Assembly: GCA_029204225.1 (NCBI GenBank)
Contig: CM055097.1
Coordinates: 28,011,192 to 28,075,191, forward strand
Direction: 5' to 3'
From: Diphasiastrum complanatum
Taxonomy: Eukaryota; Streptophyta; Lycopodiopsida; Lycopodiales; Lycopodiaceae
DNA length: 64,000 nt
The notes below the pieces were generated by a model. The model saw nothing but the letters and a program-made list of their open reading frames with translations, searched no databases and had not been told where the DNA came from. Positions 12,320 through 22,060 of this stretch are shown here, piece after piece; positions within the stretch are counted from its first letter, which is position 1; each line of letters opens with the position of its first letter. The position numbers were made by a program, and so were the translations under genes.

Positions 12320-12781
12320 GGATGAGAATGCACCCCTTAGAAGTCGAAACACAAGAGAACACACTGTGGAGAAAAACCACCTAACCTAGTAAAAGCAACC
12401 GATCAATCTCTAGCAGCTTCACCCCCAAGCCAAGGAATAGGAAGCAAGAGTAGAGTGAGAGAGCTTGGCAATGAATCACCAAAAGAATGAGGGAGTAGGA
12501 CGAGTTTCCACAAACTATATAGGCTCAAATCCACTTTGTGCATGTGTCCATGCAAGGCTTAATCTCCCAAAAGTGCTTTTCATTGTTATTGAAATTCTAC
12601 ACATGCATTGATTGTCCTAAACCATGTACTAACCAAGTAGTGTGTTTGGGCCTCAGAATGTTATTAATTACATTATTGGCCTCGTCCGGAATGACATGGG
12701 ACCAATAATCTCGAGTACTAGAGTACAGTGTATCCAAATTAGGATTATGTCAAATCCTATATGCAGGACGTGGATATAACA
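12320..12781 (-). repeat. Family C LTR, copy 2 (diverged)
   Basis: It aligns by eye with 11165-11659. Shared blocks include GAAACACAAGAGA, TGGAG.AAAACCACC.AACC, CCCCCAAGCCA, GTGTTTGGG, TTGGCCTCG, GACCAATAATCTCGA and ACTAG/GGAG near the end. It ends GTGGATATAACA. No primer site or internal region is recognised beside it, so it looks like a solo LTR or a remnant. Confidence 0.6.
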
Positions 12782-12854
12782 ATCTCCATGTGCACATTGT
12801 ACCAAGACACTGAATCACTTTGTTTCAAAGAGCACTATTTCTTGAAATTGTCTT

Positions 12855-13163
12855 TCAGACTCTTTTACAGTTGCTTTTAGAAAGTCCCCAATTCCATTCC
12901 ACAAAATTTTGAACATGTTTCCACCAAGATATGACATATCTCGTAAAGTATGATGTCGTGAAAATAACTTTGTTGAATCTGGAACTTGCATGACAATAGA
13001 AATAATAGTTTCTGAAACTCAACCATTCACTTATTTGCATTAAATGGTTTTGACCATCATAAGTAGGGATAGTCAAAATGCCCTGTAGTTTCTTATTTAT
13101 GATTATTACACAACTCATTACTTGTTGTAGACAATATCCACCATGATATGGATTGCTTTTCAT
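12855..13163 (-). pseudogene. Ty3-type Gag-like fragment
   Basis: A 102-residue antisense reading contains ILTIPTYDGQNHLMQISEWL followed by a spaced aromatic block and VISWWKHVQNF. This resembles the core of plant Ty3/gypsy Gag (a PxFDG..W segment followed by A..WW). It lacks a zinc knuckle and any pol continuation, so if the assignment is correct it is a short relic. The call rests on pattern only. Confidence 0.35.
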
Positions 13164-13336
13164 AACTATGTTGGATTTATATCCTCTCCATCCTTATTGT
13201 ATACTAATCTAGATCCATTCCTTAGTTGTTTGTACAATCACAACATCTGCAGAATTACACTTGTTTTTGGACAGTCTGCATAATTACAAGTAAAGTCAAT
13301 GATAGTCAGCTTCAACTTTCTCAGCTTCAAAGTGTT

Positions 13337-14094
13337 TGTTGGATATATCTCCTCTACTCTCCTAAATACCACGTTAATCTAGTTCCATTCATTACCACAT
13401 AGTTACTTGCATTGTGCGCAGTTCAACTACTGAAGAGGAGTAAGTGAAGATGGCCGACATATCGAAGTTGGTGGACGAACTATCAAGTAGACCCAACCTG
13501 GTTGACATATCGGGGAAGCCCGACTTATGGCCTCTGTACTACACAACCAACTTGACAATGACAGCAACCACGATCTTCTCCTTGATGGCGCAAAGGCTCC
13601 ACGCCATCTCTTGTACACTCATCTGCATAAATGTACATAGCACATAAATCATTTAACTGATACATACATGCAATTGATCAATGATCAAGAAGACAAATTA
13701 TTGAATCCAATGAGACAGACACAATAGATGCTTTCATGCATTGATTCTCCTCTTCAGACGGATCATCAGTAATAAGCTCATAGCTTTTACAGTTTGTAGT
13801 TAGCTTTGTGAGCACGTGGTTTCGTTTGCTATTATATTGTGCTCACCTGCATCACTGACTTGTATTTCATTACAATCAATTTGAGTAGAGTGTTGTCTAG
13901 TTTTGCATTCAAGTTCAGTCAATATTTGCAATGCTTTCCGCTCTCTATCTGACCTTCTGATTGCTTTGTCTGATTGTCTGTTCTTGCTCCTGCTATCACC
14001 GTGCACCTAGCTCTAAACTTAGCTTCATTATTGTGTTCGCCTATTGTTACCAATAGTGCACGCACCGAGGGAACTTCTCACCACTTCCCCAGCA
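13337..14094 (+). repeat. Probable 5' LTR of sense copia-like element
   Basis: The segment starts TGTTGGATATATCTCCTCTA and ends CCCAGCA, immediately followed by a primer-binding site. A second copy of the LTR start (TGTTGGATTTATATCCTCT) lies 168 bp upstream at 13169, suggesting a tandem duplication or a nested copy of the end. The matching 3' LTR was not found, because the LTR at 15057 has a different sequence. Confidence 0.5.
13450..13647 (+). CDS. Small unidentified ORF inside a presumed LTR
   Basis: This 65-codon ORF starts MADISKLVDELSSRPNLVDI and continues with GKPDLWPLYYTTN before a hydrophobic end. The composition looks protein-like rather than random, and an ATG with a purine at -3 precedes it. 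It lies within sequence bounded by an LTR-like start and a primer site. It could be a captured host exon or chance. I do not recognise the family. Confidence 0.2.
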   Translation: MADISKLVDELSSRPNLVDISGKPDLWPLYYTTNLTMTATTIFSLMAQRLHAISCTLICINVHST

Positions 14095-14106
14095 TGGTAT
14101 CAGAGC
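14095..14106 (+). promoter_or_regulatory. Primer-binding site, initiator-Met tRNA type
   Basis: TGGTATCAGAGC directly follows a CA dinucleotide that ends the presumed LTR. It marks the start of the internal region of a sense-strand LTR element whose gag lies about 220 bp downstream. Confidence 0.85.
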
Positions 14107-14328
14107 GGTAGGTTACTATTCTATGATTATTTAGAGCTTTATTATTAGAAACCATCTGATTTCTTAAGTGGTTTTATGTCGGAGTTATTTATATAGCCTA
14201 ATAAGTTTCCCACATAACCTTATTCTACTAGCTGATAGGCTAACTATTTTCTTGTTCTGTAACTTAACATTAGATTCTCATACTTAAGTCACTGATAGTT
14301 ACTACTATCATCTAGACTAATCTTCCAC

Positions 14329-15033
14329 ATGGATTTTCAAGGGAAATCCAGTCCTATCATGGACAAGCTTGATGGAGCCAATTATCATCTGTGGAAGTTT
14401 AAGATGAGGATTGTGGTAATGGCTAAGGAGTTGTATGACATTGTTACATAAACATAGGCAAGGCCAATCTCCTGATGGAAGCTGAAGGATGGAAAAGCTT
14501 TTGCGCTAATCATCCTCAACATCTCGGACATGCAAATCGGCCATGTGTCCAAAGCTCAAACATCCAAGAAAGTCTGAGACATCTTGAGCACATTATATGA
14601 AGTGTGAGATATAGCTTCCAAGCTACATCTCAGGAAGAAATTTTATTCCCTCAAGATGGCAAATGGTGATTCCCTTCATAATCACATCAACCAGTTCAAG
14701 AACCTGCTGAAGCAAATGGCCACTGTCGGATCTGTCATCGACGATCAAGATGCAGTAATGACACTGCTTTCAAGCTTGTCAAGCTCATACGACAACTGGG
14801 TGATGTCATCACGACACACCCTGAATTGAATCTTTCAAGAGTTATCACAATGCTATTGCAAGACGACTCTCAAAGGAATGAAGCCTCCAGTTCCTCGACT
14901 GTTGACTCTCATGCCCTATACACCAACACAGGCTCGACTAAGCAGAAGAAGAAAGGAGCCAATCTGAAAACACAGAGCATCTCTCACCCAAGACCGAAGA
15001 GGTCTCGGAAGGAGGAGAGCAGGAGAAGCTGAG
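14329..15033 (+). pseudogene. Copia Gag, multiply interrupted
   Basis: The ATG at 14329 opens a typical copia Gag start with IMDKLDGANYHLWKFKMRIV, but a TAA closes it at 14451. Similarity resumes downstream with LHLRKKFYSLKMANGDSLHN, NQFKNLLKQMATVGSVI and LLSSLSSSYDNWV, with TGA codons where Trp is expected (VWDIL reads V-stop-D). Frame changes occur near 14820. No zinc knuckle, protease or pol follows before the LTR at 15057, so the element is internally deleted. Confidence 0.75.
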
Positions 15034-15056
15034 AGCCGAGCATGAGAGCCGAGGAT

Positions 15057-15613
15057 TGTTAGCTACTAGGATTACATATTGTTTTCATGTGAGCCTACAT
15101 GGTGAATCCCGGAGAAGGAACGACCATGTAGGAGCTAGTAACATTTCTAGGCAATGTAGATAAATGTAGACCTCTCTTAAATAAATTAGAGTGAGCCACC
15201 TTATTGTGGTGACCTCTAGTGGAAGGGTTATTTCCACTTGTAGTTTCTAAATTAGTGGAATTGCCAGTTAGGCTCCACATGGACAACCCTCTTGCTTATT
15301 TAAGGGCCCCCCTCTCTTGTGAGGGAGCTTTTATTGTATTGTCAAATCTCTTGTATGAATGAAGAAGATCCTCCACAAGTTATTGGCAATTAAGAAGATC
15401 CTTGTTCATGGCTATTGTCTTGTGTGAAATTCCTATGAACATGCTTTGATCTCTTTGTTGTGGTTGTGGAATAATCTAGATTTCCTATTTTCTTTCTTGC
15501 AATGTGGAATGTAGATGTGGATTAGTCTTCTTGTTTTTTGTTTATGTAGTTTCAGCATCCAGGTAAATTAAATAGGCTGAGATTGTGGTTTAATTCATGC
15601 ATATTCACTAACA
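15057..15613 (+). repeat. LTR (TGTTAG...CTAACA)
   Basis: The 557-bp segment starts TGTTAGCTACTAGG and ends TATTCACTAACA, with perfect 6-bp inverted ends. The purine-rich string GAGAGCCGAGGA just before it could be a polypurine tract, which would make it a 3' LTR in plus orientation. Flanking 5-mers (AGGAT and ATCAT) do not match, so it is not a simple solo LTR. It contains plausible promoter and poly(A) sequence near 15300-15400. Confidence 0.6.
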
Positions 15614-16364
15614 ATCATGTCCTTGATTGTTCTTGGGTATTTCAAGAATCTAGAGATGGGTATTTCTTGATTTTTGAAATGTTAGTATGTTGTTAGGTAG
15701 TCAGCTTTCTAGATTTATCTTGATGTTGTATTGTTCCCTGATTTTTTAGAGTAGTTTAGTAGACAGATTTGTAGATCGCTCTCTGATTCATAACGCTAAT
15801 ATGTTGAGCAAGGATTGGCTACATGGCTTGTAAATGCATGTAGCGGGAGTAAACGAAACTATTTCATCCCACTGATAGGCTGGGAATACAAATGTTGACC
15901 TGACAAATGATCTGCCTAGAAACAGTTCTAAACTAGAGGAACTAACTGAAAAGAACTGAGTTCTGAAAACAGGCATAAACACCCAATTTTTAGAGCGAAA
16001 ACCACCTAAGAAGAAGATGTAACGAAGTAAGAAGAAAAAGAAACCGTGTTCACAGGTTCTTGTTGTAAATATACTTGTTCACTACATCTGTGTATTTTTG
16101 GTGCATCTTTATTTTTCATACTCTTTTTCCTCATCCATATTCATTCTCGGAGAGAGTTATAAGTCAACAACTTCTGCTCTACACCACAGGGATGAGATCT
16201 GTCATATTTTAGGTCTAGATCACTTCTGCACAAATGATATCTCAAACTTTTTACTTATAACACAAATCGAATTACTGAGATATTTCATTACTATGGGAGC
16301 TTATATTTTGAGACACTGTCATACTTCACTTCAGGAAGTTCTACCACAACATTACTGAGATGCA
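15614..16364. other. No gene seen; insertion target of the next element
   Basis: This is non-coding sequence. Its last five bases, GTACT (16365-16369), are the left copy of the target-site duplication of the LTR element that follows. Short ORFs here lack any recognisable similarity. Confidence 0.4.
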
Positions 16365-16369
16365 GTACT

Positions 16370-17023
16370 TGTGAAGGATTTCAGATCATTCAAGATCCAA
16401 TCCATGTCCCTGATCTTTGATTACAATAAGGAACAAACCAACAATCCAGCCAATGTAGAAAAATCAGCATCTAGATACAAAATGAGATGCAAAATCTAAG
16501 AGATACTGATCAAACATGAACCAAAACATAAAATATAGTTGTTGTCCATACAATTACAGTACCCTACTATATTTCACACGTGTGGAACCAAAAATAGCAA
16601 TAAATCATCATTCTACACAAGGAATTGCAAGATATCACCAAGAGAGTGCACCAAAGAGTAGTAGAACCCAAAGAGAACCATGTATAATGATGAAATGAGA
16701 GAGAGAAGAGAGAAGATATGTCTCTCCACAAGTTACATCCTTTTAAAGAGTGTCCAAACTCTATTTGGCCACTTGGCTTTCCCTCCAAAATGTAAATCCT
16801 ACTATTTTTGGGTCTAGACTCAATGTACCCAAAGTTCAAATTTGAATCTCTCTCAAACTTGACTACCAACTTTCCCACACTTTCAAAAAGTGTTTATTGA
16901 ATGTATTTTGAACTAATATAACTTCAAAAAGTTTATCTATATGTCTAAAATGAGTTTTGGCCTCATATTAACAATTTACCAAAATATGACTAAACTAGAC
17001 TAAACTAGTTGAAATCTCTCACA
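16370..17023 (-). repeat. 3' LTR of the 16370-21813 element
   Basis: The 654-bp direct repeat matches 21183-21813. It is longer by small indels, mainly extra sequence near 16565 (CCCTACTATATTTCACA) and near 16940. The inner side (17024-17040) reads CTCCCTCTTC on the plus strand, a purine-rich GAAGAGGGAG on the minus strand, as expected for a polypurine tract. Confidence 0.9.
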
Positions 17024-17747
17024 CTCCCTCTTCAACTAGTTTTGGCATAGTTTTAACCATACTGATTTGATCCAACTTTAGAACTATCTCCATCTTTAGT
17101 ATAAATATCCTTTCTAAGCTTCTAAAGTATCTTTCATAATTGATATATAGAATAGTGTCCAAATTGGATGCTTCACTATTTCTTACATCAATTTTACACA
17201 TCAAGATATAACTAGAACATGAAGAACAAAATAGAATGTAAATGAAATGATTCCTCCATGCTTCAAACTTTGAACTCTCTAGAAAATTACAGCAACCAAA
17301 CAATAAATGTGAGTGATGACCATTTGCCTTGTTGTCTCCTCCAACTTTGTCCTTTCTTGATATGTTTCCACCATAAAACTCCATGAATGAGCCTCCATCT
17401 CCATCTTGCCACAAGAAACCATCAAACCTTGGAAATCCATGAGTAGGTGAGTACATCAATGATGCAAATCCAGCACCACATGACTCCATAAACCAAGTAG
17501 GTTGCACTAGTCCATCTTCAAGATCTACTTGACACAAGAAAATGACCATGAATTCACCAAAAATTGACAATCTCCAAACATTGGCATCAAGTAACTGAAC
17601 AGTTGAGAACTTGATCATGGAGTGATATAATGAACCTCCATTAGCTTCATTTCCATCAGCAAAACCAGCCAAGAATGCTAGTACAACTCCAACAATAAGA
17701 TATTGCAAGACAATGTAGCTAGTTGGTCTATTCTTGACAATTTGCAC
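17019..17747 (-). CDS. Unidentified ORF in the 3' part of the non-autonomous element
   Basis: This 242-residue antisense ORF reaches into the LTR edge. The N-terminus has a hydrophobic stretch (YLIVGVVLAFLAGFADG), possibly a membrane or signal segment. The middle is rich in Gly, Phe and aromatic residues (SCGAGFASLMYSPTHGF, FDGFLWQDGDGGSFMEF), and the end is basic. No integrase, RT, RNase H or envelope motif is visible. It overlaps the next ORF by about 70 bases in another frame. It could be an accessory gene, a captured host sequence or decayed pol; I cannot identify it. Confidence 0.35.
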   Translation of the reverse strand: MQIVKNRPTSYIVLQYLIVGVVLAFLAGFADGNEANGGSLYHSMIKFSTVQLLDANVWRLSIFGEFMVIFLCQVDLEDGLVQPTWFMESCGAGFASLMYSPTHGFPRFDGFLWQDGDGGSFMEFYGGNISRKDKVGGDNKANGHHSHLLFGCCNFLESSKFEAWRNHFIYILFCSSCSSYILMCKIDVRNSEASNLDTILYINYERYFRSLERIFILKMEIVLKLDQISMVKTMPKLVEEGV

Positions 17748-18520
17748 ACATCCACATGAAATAGCTCAAACATGAGATAGAACAAGTAAAGTAAACTTGA
17801 GCAACACTTCATTGCTGATCCTTTGACCTTACTTGAGTCTTCAATAAGTTGCAAAAATAGATCCATAACATCTTTGCCAATTGACCCTCCTTTGATGCTC
17901 TTGACTAGCTCCAAATTGCCACCTTTCCTTTTGTGTTGTTGAAGCCCTTTGAGACCAACCTCTTGATCTTCCTCTTGACCATCAAAGTCATTGAACAAAA
18001 TTTGTTTTCCAAATCCATTACTGGCTTTTCCAGTATGAAAACTATGAGAACCAATATCCACTTGCATAGCATCATCTACACAAGAAAATTCTCCAAAACA
18101 TGTGAATAAAGCAAAGTGAGTCACTTCCACTTGCTTACCTTTCTCTTGATCATCAAAGATATCAAAGATATGAATATCTTCAGACCTAAACCTCTGGAAA
18201 TACTCCCTCTCAAACATATGATCTAGATTCAACAAAATCTCATCAATGCTTGATCTTGATCTTCCATAAAGATTAGTGAAAACAATGTCACCAACGTCAC
18301 CATCATAAATCAAAAGATAGATTCCAAACTTTCCATCCAACACGAAGTAGAGTAGGCGAAGATGAGTATCAAACCTAATAAATCCAGTCTTCTTGAGTCC
18401 ATAAAAAACCTCAATAAGCTCACCAATGAGATCTCCCTTGCCTTGAAGAAATTGCCTCTCGATTTGCTCCTTGTAGTCTTCTTCAACCAACCTTTTGCCA
18501 TCTTGATCATGAGTGATCAA
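17678..18520 (-). CDS. Unidentified ORF replacing pol in the non-autonomous element
   Basis: This 280-residue antisense ORF is acidic and aromatic in its first half (DLIGELIEVFYGLKKTGFIR, LLYFVLDGKFGIYLLIYDGD, SIDEILLNLDHMF). A hydrophobic Cys-containing stretch follows near the end. The frame remains open upstream of the first Met to about 18537. It starts about 300 bp downstream of the gag-protease stop. No catalytic motif of copia integrase or reverse transcriptase is present. Its open length in an otherwise decayed neighbourhood suggests recent coding, but the function is unknown. Confidence 0.4.
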   Translation of the reverse strand: MITHDQDGKRLVEEDYKEQIERQFLQGKGDLIGELIEVFYGLKKTGFIRFDTHLRLLYFVLDGKFGIYLLIYDGDVGDIVFTNLYGRSRSSIDEILLNLDHMFEREYFQRFRSEDIHIFDIFDDQEKGKQVEVTHFALFTCFGEFSCVDDAMQVDIGSHSFHTGKASNGFGKQILFNDFDGQEEDQEVGLKGLQQHKRKGGNLELVKSIKGGSIGKDVMDLFLQLIEDSSKVKGSAMKCCSSLLYLFYLMFELFHVDVCKLSRIDQLATLSCNILLLELY

Positions 18521-18825
18521 TTCATAATCATAGAATCATTTTAGTTGATGAAGAGATGTGAGATCCATGCCTTGGATATTCCCAAGAACCAATCTTCCAT
18601 TGCTTTTTACTTCATAAGACTCCCTCTTAATGATTGCATCATAAGAAGTAGAAACCTCAAAAACATTAGAAGCCATGAAAAAAATGATGATTACCTTCAA
18701 CATAAGTATGATTGAAGTACTCTCTTTTTACAAACAGGAACTTGTATTCAATGATTTAGGTAATGACTCATATGATAATGATTCTTCCTCACTATCATTC
18801 ACAATAGCATCATTCAAAGTACATC

Positions 18826-20571
18826 CTACTTTGAACTCCTCACATACTTCTCTTCTCCTTGACTTGTGACTATCTTCCTCACCAAGTCTCTTGATAGAAC
18901 CACTTGAACTACTCTCTTTATGAAGACATGTGAATCCATTTGCTGGAAAAATGACTTTCTTGGACTCATCACAAAAGAATGTAGAAGAACCACCTCCTTC
19001 ATGCATGCACCTAGAAATAAATCATTAGCAACAATCTTTTCCAAGGAAGAACCTTCACCTCCATTTATGAAGTTAGCTCTTTCCTTACCTTTTGCATGCT
19101 TGCACTTGCCATGAAGAACCTTTGAAACACCATCATTATCCTCAAGACTAGCCAAGTTAGCACAAAGATGAACATCTCCAAGAAGCATATTAGATCTTGA
19201 CCTAGATCTAGCATAAGGAAGATTTTTAGACTTTGCATAAGATCCACCAATCTTATTGATGCTAAAAGGTAACTTTGGAAAGTTGAGACCAATCTCCTTT
19301 TCCATTCCATCCTTTTTGTTAGCCATAACAAAAGCATCAAGCTTGAAAAGTCTACCTTGTCTATTGCCCCTAGCAACCAATATTTTTTCCTTTGTAATGA
19401 AACAAGCATCGCCACCAAACTTTACCATGTATCCTTTTTCTATCATTTGACCAACACTTAGCAAATTCTTTGAAAGTGAAAGAATGTAAAGAACACCATC
19501 AAGTCTTGCTTTCCTATTAGTAGAGAGACAAATATGAATTGAACCAATACCTTCAATCACACACTCACCACCATTGGCCATTTGAATTGCTTTCTTGGCT
19601 CCATCATAAGTGACCAAAGAAGTAAAGAACTCCTTGTGACTAGTCATGTGTGAACTAGCTCCACTATCAATCCACCATGAATCTTTGTCACCTTCACTTG
19701 ATATTGGACTTGAAGAACACATCAAAAGAGAATCACTACCACCTAGATCCTCATCATTAGTAGTAAAGTTGATTTGCTTGCTACCTTCATCTCTTTGCTT
19801 CTTCAAACATTCATCTGCAAAATGCCCTTTGATTCCACAATAGAAGCATTTCAATTTAGACTTATCTTTCTTTTTGCCAAAAGAGGAAGTCTCACCTTGA
19901 TCTTGCCCTTTAGACCACTTGCCTTTGCCTTTGCCCTTGAACTTGCCTTTGATGAACATAGCATTCTCTTCATAATGAGATGTCGATGTAGATCCACCTC
20001 CTCTTGTTCGAAGCCTATACTTATCATTCACCAAGATCTCTTGCAAATACTCAATACTTGGCAAAGTCTTTTGAATAGCAAAACTCTGAACAAGACTAGC
20101 ATGATCATCCAACAAGCCATTAAGTATAACTTGAACAAGTTCTACCTCCTTAATGCTTTCATCAATACATGCTAACTCATCATTAAATGCCTTAACCCTC
20201 AAAACAAAAGCATGAGTACTCTCTTCCTTCTTTTGCAAACTTTGAAAGATTTGACTCCTAAGAATAAGCAGTCTTGATGTAGAGTTGGATTTATAAAGCT
20301 TATTCAAAGCTTCCCAAGCCTCCAAAGATGATGTGCACTTACCAACTTCCTTGAGAAGTTCATTGGTAACATTCATCTTAATCATGTGTAGAGCTCTTTT
20401 AGCTCTCTTGTCATACCTCACTTGATGTTGAGGTGCTTGAGGCCTCTCCTCCACACCTGCAACAATCTCCATCAACTCATTCATCTCCAATAAGGACTCC
20501 ATCCTCACCTTCCAAGTAGAAATAGTTGATTGAGGTAAGCCTATCATTGCTCTCCAACATAAAGACTCCAC
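18826..20571 (-). CDS. Gag-protease polyprotein of non-autonomous copia-like element
   Basis: The 581-residue ORF has Gag in its first ~220 residues (STWKVRMESLLEMNELMEIV, LEAWEALNKLYKSNSTSRLL, VILNGLLDDHASLVQSFA). A basic linker and an intact CCHC zinc knuckle follow (CFYCGIKGHFADEC), then an aspartic protease with WWIDSGASSHMTS and LDGVLYILSLSKNLLSVGQM. After the protease comes an unfamiliar ~180-residue tail instead of GAG-pre-integrase and integrase. A better family-like start (MATSGV..LESNDRL) lies in another frame at 20581, so a frameshift near 20530 has probably removed the true N-terminus. The product would package element RNA and process Gag. Confidence 0.8.
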   Translation of the reverse strand: MESLCWRAMIGLPQSTISTWKVRMESLLEMNELMEIVAGVEERPQAPQHQVRYDKRAKRALHMIKMNVTNELLKEVGKCTSSLEAWEALNKLYKSNSTSRLLILRSQIFQSLQKKEESTHAFVLRVKAFNDELACIDESIKEVELVQVILNGLLDDHASLVQSFAIQKTLPSIEYLQEILVNDKYRLRTRGGGSTSTSHYEENAMFIKGKFKGKGKGKWSKGQDQGETSSFGKKKDKSKLKCFYCGIKGHFADECLKKQRDEGSKQINFTTNDEDLGGSDSLLMCSSSPISSEGDKDSWWIDSGASSHMTSHKEFFTSLVTYDGAKKAIQMANGGECVIEGIGSIHICLSTNRKARLDGVLYILSLSKNLLSVGQMIEKGYMVKFGGDACFITKEKILVARGNRQGRLFKLDAFVMANKKDGMEKEIGLNFPKLPFSINKIGGSYAKSKNLPYARSRSRSNMLLGDVHLCANLASLEDNDGVSKVLHGKCKHAKGKERANFINGGEGSSLEKIVANDLFLGACMKEVVLLHSFVMSPRKSFFQQMDSHVFIKRVVQVVLSRDLVRKIVTSQGEEKYVRSSK

Positions 20572-21170
20572 TTGTAGCCATGTTGAAGTGACCTTATCTT
20601 CTCTTTCAACCTATTCCAATGCACAAAGCACTCTCTTGAATGTCAACAAATGAACTCAAAAAGATATCACAAAGATATGGAACCTCTCAAATCTCTTATA
20701 GCACTTCTAACTAGAAAATCAACACATAGAATAGTGAAATCTTGATCAACCTATGATCTATCCTCGATATAATGATTCTTGTCACTTTCTAAGATTGAAA
20801 CACACTCAAATGAAGTTCAGTAACCCCACAAACTAGAGATCCCATCAAAATTAGGGTTTTGACAAAATCACAAAAAATTGAATATCTCAAATTCTACATG
20901 CAATTTTTAGAAACTTGATATATCTTCTTGCAGCCTCCAATGAGACCTTCCCAATGCACTAAAAGTCATCTAATTCCAGTAAACCAAGTGTGAAATCGGA
21001 ATTGATCAAGTATATAACCCTATATTGAGTTTTGACCTACAAAAGATCAATTCTAAACATGCAAAAATGCTGATTTTTTAGTAGAAGTCAATCTAGCATG
21101 CTCTAGCATTGGTATCTCCTCCAAATCCTTGCTAAAGATGGCTGATCCTTTCATAACCTGAAACACAAGA

Positions 21171-21182
21171 GCTCTGATACCA
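21171..21182 (-). promoter_or_regulatory. Primer-binding site of the non-autonomous element
   Basis: The plus strand GCTCTGATACCA is the reverse complement of TGGTATCAGAGC, the initiator-Met tRNA primer site. It abuts the right LTR, which starts at 21183, and so identifies that LTR as the 5' LTR. Confidence 0.9.
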
Positions 21183-21813
21183 TGTGAAGGATTTCAGATA
21201 ATTCAAGATCCAATCCATGTCCCTGATCTTTGGTTACAATAAGGAACAAACCAACAATCCTGCCAATGTAGAAAAATCAGCATCTACATACAAAATGAGA
21301 TGCAAACATTAAGAGATACTGATCAAACATGAACCAAAACATAAAATATAGTTGTTGTCCATACAATTACAGTAGCCGTGTGGAACCAAAAATAGCAATA
21401 AATCATCATTCTACACAAGGAATTGCAAGATATCACCAAGAGAGAACACCAATGGGTAGTAGAACCCAAAGAGAACCATGTATAATGATGAAATGAGAGA
21501 GAGAAGAGAGAAGATATGTCTCTCCACCAGTTACATCCTTTTATAGAGTGTCCAAATCCTATTTGGCCACTTGGCTTTCCCTCCAAAATGTAAACCCTAC
21601 TATTTTTGGGTCTAGATTCAATGTACCCAAAGTTCAAATTTGAATCTGTCTCAAACTTGACTACCAACTTTCCCACACTTTCAACAAGTGTTTATTGAAT
21701 GTATTTTAAACTAATATAACTTCAAAAAGTTTCTCTAAGTCTAAAATGAGCCTCATATTGACAATTTACCAAAATATGACTAAACTAGACTAAACTAGTT
21801 GAAATCTCTCACA
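21183..21813 (-). repeat. 5' LTR of the 16370-21813 element
   Basis: The 631-bp LTR lies next to the primer-binding site and is followed by the target-site copy GTACT. On the minus strand it starts TGTGAGAGATTTC and ends CCTTCACA. Confidence 0.9.
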
Positions 21814-21824
21814 GTACTCAAGAG

Positions 21825-22060
21825 TCAGTTGGCCACCATCTCGATCGCGCCACTTACCCAGCATCTCAATCGCACCTGTTGGTTACCATCTCGATCGCGC
21901 CAGTTGGTCACCATCTCGACCACGTCTATTGGTCACCATCTCGACCACGCTAGTTGGTTACCATCTCGACTGCGCTAGTTGGTCACCATCTCGACTGCGC
22001 TTTTTGGTCACCATCTCGACCGTGCCACTTTCTCAGCAGCATCTCGACCGCGCCAATCCG
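21825..22060. repeat. 25-bp tandem array, TTGGTCACCATCTCGAC type
   Basis: The unit AGTTGGTCACCATCTCGAC plus CGCGCC-like text recurs with an exact 25-bp spacing at 21906, 21931, 21956, 21981 and 22006, with looser copies on both sides. It starts immediately after the target-site duplication of the preceding LTR element. The repeats drift into unphased CTCGACCG/CTCAACCG motifs up to about 22240. Confidence 0.85.

Larger units (their letters stand above)
16365..21818 (-). mobile_element. Intact-boundary non-autonomous copia-like LTR element
   Basis: The LTRs at 16370-17023 and 21183-21813 are direct repeats with TGTGAAGG starts and CTCTCACA ends, and are very similar by eye apart from short indels. 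The element is flanked by the 5-bp target-site duplication GTACT (16365-16369 and 21814-21818). A primer-binding site at 21171-21182 and a purine-rich tract next to the left LTR set the orientation as minus. The 4.2-kb interior encodes gag and protease (20571-18826) but no integrase, reverse transcriptase or RNase H. Two unidentified ORFs (18520-17678 and 17747-17019) occupy that space. It must have moved with enzymes supplied by another element. Confidence 0.9.

Noticed and set aside
15057-15613. Solo LTR with target-site duplication
   Set aside because: Flanking 5-mers (AGGAT and ATCAT) do not match.
13337-15613. 5' LTR at 13337 and 3' LTR at 15057 as a matched pair of one element
   Set aside because: The two LTR sequences are not similar, so they belong to different families or a composite.
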